Assembly (NCBI GenBank): GCA_002256435.1
Contig: NKJC01000004.1
Coordinates: forward strand, 124,001-188,000
Direction: 5' to 3'
Length of the DNA stretch: 64,000 bases
DNA from: Chitinophagaceae bacterium BSSC1
Lineage (GTDB): Bacteria > Bacteroidota > Bacteroidia > Chitinophagales > Chitinophagaceae
Both the position numbers and the translations under genes were made by a program. Below are positions 16,897-23,430 of this stretch, piece by piece. How positions within the stretch are numbered: position 1 is the stretch's first letter; each line of letters starts with the position of its first letter. The notes beneath the pieces are model-generated. The model was not told where the DNA came from and made no database searches. It saw nothing but the letters and a program-made list of their open reading frames with translations.

Positions 16897-18315
16897 CTAT
16901 AGTTGGGTATTCTGGCAAACAAATTCAGTAACTGGAAAAGCACCCGTTTCTATGAGCCCTTTAAATCCAGTACTGCAATTGATTAGTTTATGATACCCTC
17001 TTGATTGCATGATGGAAACAAAAGCCATACTCCTATATCCGCCAGCACAATGCACATAAATGGTTTGCTGATGGTCTATTGTTGCAATAGTCTCGTCTAC
17101 AAAGTCTAGTGGTGCATTGATGGCGCCAACAATATGCTCGCTATCATATTCACTTTTCTTGCGAACGTCTAGCAAAACAATACTAGGGTCTTGCTTGTAA
17201 ATCTCAGCTAGTCTATTCCCATCCATGCTCACAACAATATCAAAGTCTTTCTTAGCCTGTTTCCATGCTTCAAATCCACCTTTTAAATAACCAATGGCAT
17301 GATCAAATCCTACACGTGCAAGTCTGGTTGCTACTTCTAATGCACGGCCTTCTTCTGCAACAATGAGCAAGGGTTGCTTTACGTCTTTGATAATAGCACC
17401 CACCCAAACGGCAAAGGATCCATCAATCCCAATATTGTAACTGTTGGGAATAAAGCCTTTGGCAAATTCCGCAGCTGATCTAGTATCAATAATAATGGCT
17501 TCTGTTTCATCAGCGGCTGCTTCAAAAGCATTGGCGCTAAGGGTCTTGGTGCCCCTGTCTAATACCGCATGAATGTCTTCATAACCCTGTTTATTCAAAG
17601 CTACATTGAGTGGAAAATAACCGGGGGGAGCTACTAATCCGTTGGTGACTTCTTGAATAAATTCTTCTCTTGTCATAGTTGCACGCAGTGCATAATTGCT
17701 GGCTTTTTGATGACCCAAAGTATCAGTGGTTTCTGCACTCATTTTTTTGCCACAAGCACTACCCGCACCATGTGCAGGATAAACAATCAGGTCATCATTT
17801 AATGGCATGATTTTATTACGCAATGAATCAAATAATAATCCTGCTAAATCTTCCAAAGTTTTGTGTGCAGCTTGTTGGGCTAAATCTGGTCTACCTACAT
17901 CTCCAATAAACAAAGTGTCTCCGGAAAATAATCCCAATTGCTTACCAGCGGCGTCTTTCATCAAATAGCAACAACTTTCCATGGTATGTCCGGGTGTATG
18001 CAAGACTTCAAAAAAAAGTTCGCCTACTTGAAATACTTGTCCATCTGTTGCAACGGTAGCTGTAAAACCTGGTACAGCAGTTGGCCCATATATAATTTCT
18101 GCACCAGTGGCTTTGGATAGGTCCATATGACCAGACACAAAGTCTGCGTGAAAATGGGTTTCAAAAACGTATTTGATTTTGGCCTTGTTTTGAGCTGCTT
18201 TGGCAACATAATTGTCAATATCGCGCAGTGGGTCAATCACTACTGCTTCACCATTGCTTTCAATATAATAAGCACCCTGTGCTAGGCATCCGGTATAGAT
18301 TTGTTCTACAATCAT
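16897..18315 (-). CDS. CstB-like persulfide dioxygenase fused to two rhodanese domains
   Basis: A 472-residue protein. The N-terminal metallo-beta-lactamase domain (1-250) has the ETHE1/persulfide-dioxygenase metal site: H54-x-H56 and D58 in THFHADFVSGH, H110 in HTPGH, D133 in SGDTLF, and H182 in YPAHG. A first rhodanese domain (about 265-355) reads VAEEGRALEVA where the catalytic Cys loop should be, so it is a pseudo-rhodanese. A second rhodanese (about 365-465) keeps C423 in HCAGGYRS. This three-part order, with the middle domain dead, is that of staphylococcal CstB, which turns low-molecular-weight thiol persulfides into thiosulfate. Thiosulfate-type YeeE genes follow directly. A regulatory element and a -7-like box precede it. 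Confidence 0.92.
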   Translation of the reverse strand: MIVEQIYTGCLAQGAYYIESNGEAVVIDPLRDIDNYVAKAAQNKAKIKYVFETHFHADFVSGHMDLSKATGAEIIYGPTAVPGFTATVATDGQVFQVGELFFEVLHTPGHTMESCCYLMKDAAGKQLGLFSGDTLFIGDVGRPDLAQQAAHKTLEDLAGLLFDSLRNKIMPLNDDLIVYPAHGAGSACGKKMSAETTDTLGHQKASNYALRATMTREEFIQEVTNGLVAPPGYFPLNVALNKQGYEDIHAVLDRGTKTLSANAFEAAADETEAIIIDTRSAAEFAKGFIPNSYNIGIDGSFAVWVGAIIKDVKQPLLIVAEEGRALEVATRLARVGFDHAIGYLKGGFEAWKQAKKDFDIVVSMDGNRLAEIYKQDPSIVLLDVRKKSEYDSEHIVGAINAPLDFVDETIATIDHQQTIYVHCAGGYRSMAFVSIMQSRGYHKLINCSTGFKGLIETGAFPVTEFVCQNTQL

Positions 18316-18334
18316 GGTCTTTGTTTTGATGGCT

Positions 18335-18342
18335 CAAAATTG
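18335..18342 (-). promoter_or_regulatory. -7-like box CAATTTTG of the CstB-like gene
   Basis: One mismatch to TAnnTTTG on the minus strand, 19 nt before the start. It lies 22 bp downstream of the 13-bp element at 18365-18377. Confidence 0.45.
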
Positions 18343-18364
18343 CAGTTTCAACACCGTCTGTACT

Positions 18365-18377
18365 ATGATATTTGTCA
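18365..18377 (-). promoter_or_regulatory. 13-bp element TGACAAATATCAT upstream of the CstB-like gene
   Basis: The minus strand reads TGACAAATATCAT, a near-palindrome with TGA and TCA ends. The identical 13-mer in the same orientation to its gene occurs at 19329-19341, with the same 22-bp gap to a -7-like box. Its centre would lie about 40 bp before the transcription start, a typical place for an activator such as a Crp/Fnr-type protein. The identity and spacing are seen; the regulator type is inferred. Confidence 0.6.
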
Positions 18378-18443
18378 GTTTTGAAAAGGGAATAAATAGG
18401 GGCACTGATTTAGTCAATGACACTTCAAAGACAATGGCTGGGC

Positions 18444-19235
18444 TTATTTGAGCAACAACTCGTGTAAAATAATATAGCATCCAGCAAGTAGGATAAATAA
18501 GCCAAACCCTTTTTTGAGTTTTTCTCCGGGTATCTTTAATCCCAATAAATTGCCCACAAAAGTTCCAGCAACGGCAATAGCGGTTAGGGTTAATAATAAT
18601 TGCCAATGAATTTCATATTGAGACAAATCAGAGGCAAATCCAAATAAGGCATTTAGGGCAATGATGAGTAGGGAAGTACCCACAGCTTTTTTCATACTCA
18701 AATGAAAAGAGAAGATCAGCACTGGAATAATTAAAAAGCCTCCACCCGCGCCAAGTAATCCTGTTAATATGCCAATCTCTACGCCTCTAATCAGCGCCTT
18801 GCCATAATGCATGTCTTGGGCATGATGACTGCGTTTGGGAGTTGGTTTAAAGATCATATTAAAAGACGCAAGAATCATGACTATGGCCAATAAAATCATG
18901 GTTAAAAAAGACCTGCTAATAGCCAAACTGCCTAGGTTGAATAAATGCTCTGGAATAATGGGAATCAACAAACGCCTGATCAAAACCACCGTAACAATAG
19001 AAGTAATCCCAAAATAGAGCACGGCCTTCATGTCTATATTCCCCTTTCTAAAACTATTGTAAGAGCCGGCCAAACTGCTAATTCCAACAATAAACAAGGA
19101 ATAGCCAGTTGCAATAGTGGGTGGTATGTGAAAAAGGTAGACTAATACTGGGATTGTTAGTATAGATCCACCACCGCCAATCAGTCCTAACGTGATGCCT
19201 ATGATAAATGCAGCAAAAAAGCCAGCGATTTCCAT
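18444..19235 (-). CDS. TauE/SafE-family sulfite or organosulfur exporter
   Basis: A 263-residue membrane protein from the ATG at 19235 (MEIAGFFAAFIIGI). It has about eight helices and the family's two repeat motifs, GLIGGGGSILTIPVLVY near the N-terminus and GLLGAGGGFLIIPVLI near residue 150. TauE/SafE proteins export sulfite, sulfoacetate or similar anions. A tauE gene also accompanies cstB in the staphylococcal cst operon, so the pairing here is meaningful. It is separated from the CstB-like gene by 128 bp containing that gene's own promoter. A -7-like box, CAACTTTG, lies at 19254-19261 on the minus strand. Confidence 0.9.
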   Translation of the reverse strand: MEIAGFFAAFIIGITLGLIGGGGSILTIPVLVYLFHIPPTIATGYSLFIVGISSLAGSYNSFRKGNIDMKAVLYFGITSIVTVVLIRRLLIPIIPEHLFNLGSLAISRSFLTMILLAIVMILASFNMIFKPTPKRSHHAQDMHYGKALIRGVEIGILTGLLGAGGGFLIIPVLIFSFHLSMKKAVGTSLLIIALNALFGFASDLSQYEIHWQLLLTLTAIAVAGTFVGNLLGLKIPGEKLKKGFGLFILLAGCYIILHELLLK

Positions 19236-19328
19236 GAGCGTTTCTAATGGCTGCAAAGTTGCAGTATTTTAATGGCATCTTCTGTGATTTCAGTTACATT
19301 TAATTCTAGGTTAAGATTCTTTTTTTAA

Positions 19329-19341
19329 TGACAAATATCAT
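19329..19341 (+). promoter_or_regulatory. 13-bp element TGACAAATATCAT, second copy
   Basis: Identical to the element before the CstB-like gene. It lies 44 bp before the 129-residue gene at 19386 and 22 bp before its -7-like box CAACTTTA (19364-19371). It is also 94 bp upstream of the divergent TauE gene and might act on both. Confidence 0.6.
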
Positions 19342-19385
19342 TCGGCTTCTAATCAAATATTTTCAACTTTATCAAAAGAACCCAT

Positions 19386-19775
19386 ATGATTATCAATAAC
19401 AAATCAATTAGAGAACTGCATTTTGACCACGAGCTCTGGTTAATAGAAATGGCATATTGGAAACAGGAAATAGAAGTGCTGGACAAGTATTTGGCTGCAG
19501 TGAATGCCAGCTATTCAGATACGTTGGTTAGGGCTGAAGTGGAACATTTTCAAAACCAGTTTATCATTCAGTTGAACTTTATCAATTCGCTTAAAAATGA
19601 CGTAAAGGCCCAAGAAGCCTTGATTTCTTTGTTGGAAAAAGACATTAACAATAAAAAACTGCAGCAGAAAAAAGCAGATGATGAGTACGATATCCGTGAC
19701 AGGATGCTGACCAATCAAAAATTGTATGTAGAACTGAAACAGTCCTTCAAACAATTTTTGTCCAATAAATTATAA
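19386..19775 (+). CDS. Hypothetical coiled-coil protein, 129 residues
   Basis: I do not recognise this protein. It is soluble, with no signal peptide or membrane segment, and is almost entirely predicted alpha-helical. Hydrophobic residues follow a heptad-like spacing from about 20 to 125 (for example LISLLEKDINNKKLQQKKADDEYDIRDRML). The N-terminus contains IRELHFDHELWLIEMAYWKQEI, with His, Asp and Glu residues that could bind a metal, though no hemerythrin or ferritin pattern is complete. Its upstream element matches that of the CstB-like gene in sequence and spacing, which links it to sulfur or persulfide stress. It lies between TauE and YtxJ. Confidence 0.75.
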   Translation: MIINNKSIRELHFDHELWLIEMAYWKQEIEVLDKYLAAVNASYSDTLVRAEVEHFQNQFIIQLNFINSLKNDVKAQEALISLLEKDINNKKLQQKKADDEYDIRDRMLTNQKLYVELKQSFKQFLSNKL

Positions 19776-19805
19776 GGGGGCAGCCATCAATGCTTGCAAA
19801 AAGAA

Positions 19806-20138
19806 TTATTGGGCGGACTGTTCAACCAGTTCGTCCATATTAATTCCATAATGACTCTCGTCATACACGCATTCACCTTGCTTGATTAAGAGCACTTGTG
19901 GTGATTCATGGTGAACATGAAATTGCTCCGCTATTTGATTAGAGATATTGCGGTATTGTTTTAGGTCTAGTAGGTAAAAGTCAATGGTTTCAGGAAATTC
20001 AGATCGGTTCATACGGCTAAGTGCCATGCCGCTAATGCTGCAAGTAGTACTATGCTTGAAAATAACCTGAGGTTTGTTCTTAGAGGCTTCTGAAATACTT
20101 TCTAATTGCGCTTCGCTGGTAAGTGGGATCCAATTCAT
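19806..20138 (-). CDS. ytxJ: YtxJ-family bacillithiol system redox protein
   Basis: A 110-residue thioredoxin-fold protein. The motif FKHSTTCSISGMALSRM places a single redox Cys after H-S-T-T, as in YtxJ monothiol bacilliredoxin-like proteins. DFYLLDLKQYRNISNQIAEQFHVHHESPQVLLI is the matching thioredoxin-like core with its cis-Pro. Family knowledge: YtxJ co-occurs with bacillithiol synthesis and probably removes bacillithiol from protein thiols. Its nearness to a CstB-like persulfide dioxygenase is consistent with shared handling of thiol persulfides. It converges on the 129-residue gene with a 30-bp gap. Confidence 0.88.
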   Translation of the reverse strand: MNWIPLTSEAQLESISEASKNKPQVIFKHSTTCSISGMALSRMNRSEFPETIDFYLLDLKQYRNISNQIAEQFHVHHESPQVLLIKQGECVYDESHYGINMDELVEQSAQ

Positions 20139-20167
20139 GACTTAAGAAAAATCTTTTTAGTGCCAGC

Positions 20168-20293
20168 TTATCTTCCTTTGAAAAAATTCTTGTTGGTAGT
20201 AGGGCAGCCATTGCTATTTCTGCTTGAAACACAAGAACTTCCTACAACCGCAACTAGGGTAAGTAGAACTATCAAGTAGCTGAATTTTTTCAT
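20168..20293 (-). CDS. Putative small lipoprotein, 41 residues
   Basis: A 42-codon frame from ATG at 20293 to TAA at 20168-20170, encoding MKKFSYLIVLLTLVAVVGSS before C21. It has a Lys-Lys start, a hydrophobic stretch of about 14 residues and a lipobox-like G-S-S-C. The short mature part has a second Cys (C30) and a basic C-terminal end (NFFKGR). The lipobox has Gly at -3, not the usual Leu, so lipidation is likely but not certain. It sits 29 bp upstream of ytxJ in the same direction and may be co-transcribed. The -7-like sequence CACCTTTG lies just before the ATG. The function is unknown. Confidence 0.6.
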   Translation of the reverse strand: MKKFSYLIVLLTLVAVVGSSCVSSRNSNGCPTTNKNFFKGR

Positions 20294-20430
20294 ACAAAGG
20301 TGTTGATAGGGTAATTGACTTATTTTTATTCCTTAATACTTAACGGTAAAGATAGCTTTTCATTGTGATTTGCTGCCTAGATGACACGTTATTATTGTTA
20401 AAGTTGCAGTTTCACTATTAAAAACCAAGT

Positions 20431-21801
20431 ATGCGGGTACATTTTATATCTATTGGCGGAAGCGTCATGCACCAGTTGGCTATTGCCCTAAAAAGGAAGG
20501 GTTATCAGGTTACGGGTACGGATGACGAGATTTTTGAACCTTCTAGAACCAATTTAGAAGCAGAGGGCTTGCTGCCTAGTCAAATGGGTTGGCAACCAGA
20601 CTTGATTACGCCTGATTTAGACGCCATTATCTTAGGGATGCATGCTAGACAGGATAATCCGGAACTGCAAAAAGCCATCGCCTTAGGCTTAAAAATCTAT
20701 TCTTTCCCTGAATATATTTACCACGAGAGTCAGCAAAAAAAGCGCATTGTAGTAGGTGGCAGCCATGGCAAAACCACCACTACCAGTATGATCATGCACG
20801 TGCTCAGAACCCTGAATCAGAAATTTGACTACTTGGTAGGGGCCAAACTAGCGGGATTTGACCAATCGGTAGATATTACGGATGCACCCGTAATTGTTTG
20901 CGAGGGAGATGAATACCCCGCCAGTGCTATTGAGCGCAAACCCAAATTCCACTTTTTGTTTCCACACGTGGCCATACTTACTGGTATTGCCTGGGATCAT
21001 ATTAATGTGTTCCCCACATTTGAATTTTACTTAGAACAGTTTGTCATTTTTATCAATAAGATTGAAGCGGGTGGGTTATTAATATACAACGCTTCAGATC
21101 CAGTCTTAGACAAATTGGTCAAAGAGAACCATCGCGCAGACTTGCGCTACCAGCCTTATGGCGTGCCAACACACACTATTGACAATGGCGCAACTACGGT
21201 AATCATTGAGGGGCATGCTACAGGGTTAAAGGTTTTTGGTAATCATAACCTCATGAATCTTTATGCGGCTTATTATGCCTGTGCAGAGATTGGTATTAGT
21301 GCTGCAGATTTTGTACAGGCCATTGCCAATTTTACTGGTGCTAGCAAACGTTTAGAGCTCTTGGCAAGCAATGAGCGAGTAAATGTCTATCGCGATTTTG
21401 CGCACGCCCCTAGCAAGGTAAAAGCCACCATTGAAGCTGTAAAACAACAATACCCCAACCGGGAACTGATAGCCATTTTGGAGCTGCATACCTTTAGTAG
21501 TTTGAATGAAGCCTTTATGAGTGAATACAATGGGGCGTTGGCCAAGGCCGATACTGCCATTGTGTTTTATTCCAAACATGCATTAGAGCTAAAGCGGATG
21601 CCGGATCTACCTGCGGATAAAGTGCGCGAAGGATTTAACCAGCCTGGTCTCTTGGTGATGAACCACAAAGAAGACTTGCAAAACTGGTTAGAAAATAGGT
21701 CTTTTGTCCAAGCCAACCTGGTTTTGATGAGTAGCGGCAACTATGATGGCCTAGATATGCTTACTTTCGCCAAAAGAATTACCGGAAATTCCAATTCCTG
21801 A
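20431..21801 (+). CDS. mpl: UDP-N-acetylmuramate:L-alanyl-gamma-D-glutamyl-meso-diaminopimelate ligase
   Basis: A 456-residue Mur-ligase family enzyme for peptidoglycan recycling that joins recovered tripeptide to UDP-MurNAc. It starts with the Rossmann segment MRVHFISIGGSVMHQLAIAL, where the S-V-M-H form is typical of Mpl rather than MurC. The ATP loop is GGSHGKTTTTSM at 109-120, with the central signature EGDEYPAS and YRDFAHAPSKVKATIEAV at the start of the C-terminal domain. No other mur genes adjoin. A weak -7-like sequence TAAAGTTG lies at 20399-20406. It is followed after 13 bp by an exonuclease gene, suggesting an operon. Confidence 0.93.
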   Translation: MRVHFISIGGSVMHQLAIALKRKGYQVTGTDDEIFEPSRTNLEAEGLLPSQMGWQPDLITPDLDAIILGMHARQDNPELQKAIALGLKIYSFPEYIYHESQQKKRIVVGGSHGKTTTTSMIMHVLRTLNQKFDYLVGAKLAGFDQSVDITDAPVIVCEGDEYPASAIERKPKFHFLFPHVAILTGIAWDHINVFPTFEFYLEQFVIFINKIEAGGLLIYNASDPVLDKLVKENHRADLRYQPYGVPTHTIDNGATTVIIEGHATGLKVFGNHNLMNLYAAYYACAEIGISAADFVQAIANFTGASKRLELLASNERVNVYRDFAHAPSKVKATIEAVKQQYPNRELIAILELHTFSSLNEAFMSEYNGALAKADTAIVFYSKHALELKRMPDLPADKVREGFNQPGLLVMNHKEDLQNWLENRSFVQANLVLMSSGNYDGLDMLTFAKRITGNSNS

Positions 21802-21814
21802 TAAAAGAACCAAT

Positions 21815-22585
21815 ATGAAATTACAACTTACTCGTCCCATTGCCTTTATTGACCTGGAAACCACCGGTATCAACATTACCAACGATAGAATAGTGGAATT
21901 GGCCATTGTGAAAATATCCATTGATGGTACCAAACAAGTCAAGCGCAAATTGTTGAATCCACTCATGCCCATACCCAAACAGGCAAGTGATATTCACGGA
22001 ATTACTGACGAGATGGTCAAAGACGCGCCTAGTTTTAAGCAGGTGGCCAATGAGATCAAGCAATTTATAGATGGTTGTGATTTAGGAGGTTATAACAGTA
22101 ACCGATTTGATATACCCATGTTGTTAGAAGAGTTTCTGCGTGCAGGAATTGAGTTTACGGTTGACGGGAAAAAACTGGTAGACGTTCAAAAGATTTTTCA
22201 CATGATGGAACAGCGCACACTAAGTGCTGCGTATAAATTTTATTGCAATAAAACCTTAGAAGGAGCCCATGGTGCAGAAGCAGATGCCACAGCAACTTGG
22301 GAAGTGTTAGAGTCACAATTAGAACGTTATCCTCAAATAGGTGATTCAGTAGAACAGATTGTCAAGTTTACAGGAGAAGATGATATTGTGGATTTTGCAC
22401 GCCGTTTTGTAAAAGACAATGGAGTAGAAGTATTCAATTTTGGCAAGCACAAGGGTAAGCCTGTAACACAAGTACTCAAGGAAGAGCCTCAATACTATGA
22501 TTGGATGATGAAGGGAGATTTTCCCATGAACACCAAACAAAAGCTCACAGAAATTTTGAATAGAACTTTGTTAAAAAAGGGATAA
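21815..22585 (+). CDS. DEDDh 3'-5' exonuclease (DNA polymerase III epsilon-like)
   Basis: A 256-residue protein. ExoI is FIDLETTGIN (D-x-E), ExoII NSNRFDIPML, and ExoIII HGAEADATATWEV with the His and Asp of the DEDDh class. The C-terminal 65 residues form a second small domain, FNFGKHKGKPVTQVLKEEPQYYDWMMKGDFP, seen in ExoX-like proteins. Such enzymes trim DNA 3' ends in repair or proofreading. The length exceeds a bare epsilon subunit because of this second domain. It is probably co-transcribed with mpl, 13 bp upstream. Confidence 0.9.
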   Translation: MKLQLTRPIAFIDLETTGINITNDRIVELAIVKISIDGTKQVKRKLLNPLMPIPKQASDIHGITDEMVKDAPSFKQVANEIKQFIDGCDLGGYNSNRFDIPMLLEEFLRAGIEFTVDGKKLVDVQKIFHMMEQRTLSAAYKFYCNKTLEGAHGAEADATATWEVLESQLERYPQIGDSVEQIVKFTGEDDIVDFARRFVKDNGVEVFNFGKHKGKPVTQVLKEEPQYYDWMMKGDFPMNTKQKLTEILNRTLLKKG

Positions 22586-22627
22586 TTCAAGCGTTCTTCA
22601 GCATCATTTCACCGATTTGGGAAGATT

Positions 22628-22650
22628 AATCTGCTCAAATGAAGCAGATT
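22628..22650. repeat. 8-bp inverted repeat across the upstream start of the glycosyltransferase gene
   Basis: AATCTGCT and AGCAGATT face each other across 7 nt. The loop contains the first part of the ATG at 22639. It could be an operator or an RNA hairpin, or chance. Confidence 0.35.
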
Positions 22651-23427
22651 TGTAATTTAGCGGCAATTCTATACTTGGATTTGGAAAAAATAGTCATCAT
22701 ACCCACTTATAATGAAAAGGAGAATATCTCCCTCATTATTCACACCGTATTTGGTCTTAAACTAGGCTATCATATTCTGGTGGTGGATGATGGTTCCCCA
22801 GATGGTACAGCTGAGATTGTCAAAAATTTAATGAGCCAATACCCTGATCAACTTTTTATTGCGGAACGCAAAGGTAAACTAGGACTGGGTACTGCCTATA
22901 TTCATGGATTCAAATGGTGTTTGGAAAAAGGCTATGCTTTCATTTTTGAAATGGACGCAGACTTTTCTCATAGTCCTCATGACCTGGAACGCCTCTATGA
23001 TGCTTGTAAAACTGGCGGTGCCGATTTGTCAATTGGAAGCAGGTATGTGCCCGGAGGGAAAACAGAGAACTGGCCCATTGACAGAAAAATTTATTCTAAA
23101 GGAGGTGCTTTCTATACCAAGATCATCACATGGATGCCAGTAAATGATCCTACTGCAGGATTTGTTTGTTACAAAAGAGAAGTGCTTGACGCCATGAACC
23201 TTGACCAAATTAGTTTTGTGGGTTATGCTTTTCAAATTGAAATGAAATTTGCAGCTTGGAAACTAGGTTTCAAGATCAAAGAAGTGCCCATCACTTTTAT
23301 TGACCGTAAAATTGGTCAAAGCAAAATGAGTAAGGGCATTATCAAAGAAGGCGTTCTTGGTGTTCTTAAAATTCAATGGCAAAGCCTCTTTAAAGACTAC
23401 CACAAACGTTTAAAGAACAATAACTAG
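22639..23427 (+). CDS. Polyprenol/dolichol-phosphate mannose synthase-like glycosyltransferase (GT2)
   Basis: Up to 262 residues of a GT2 fold resembling DPM1. Visible motifs: VIIPTYNEKENI, VVDDGSPDGTAEIV, the metal-binding MDADFSHSP, SIGSRYVPGG and DPTAGFVCYKREV. There is no C-terminal membrane domain, so it is the short soluble type. Family knowledge: it moves mannose (or another sugar) from a nucleotide sugar to polyprenyl phosphate at the inner membrane. The start is uncertain. Homologues usually begin about 12 residues later, near a TTG at 22675 that gives (M)DLEKIVIIPTYNE. The ATG at 22639 sits in a hairpin and just before a CAGATTTG sequence that could be a -7 box. Confidence 0.88.
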   Translation: MKQICNLAAILYLDLEKIVIIPTYNEKENISLIIHTVFGLKLGYHILVVDDGSPDGTAEIVKNLMSQYPDQLFIAERKGKLGLGTAYIHGFKWCLEKGYAFIFEMDADFSHSPHDLERLYDACKTGGADLSIGSRYVPGGKTENWPIDRKIYSKGGAFYTKIITWMPVNDPTAGFVCYKREVLDAMNLDQISFVGYAFQIEMKFAAWKLGFKIKEVPITFIDRKIGQSKMSKGIIKEGVLGVLKIQWQSLFKDYHKRLKNNN

Positions 23428-23430
23428 TTC

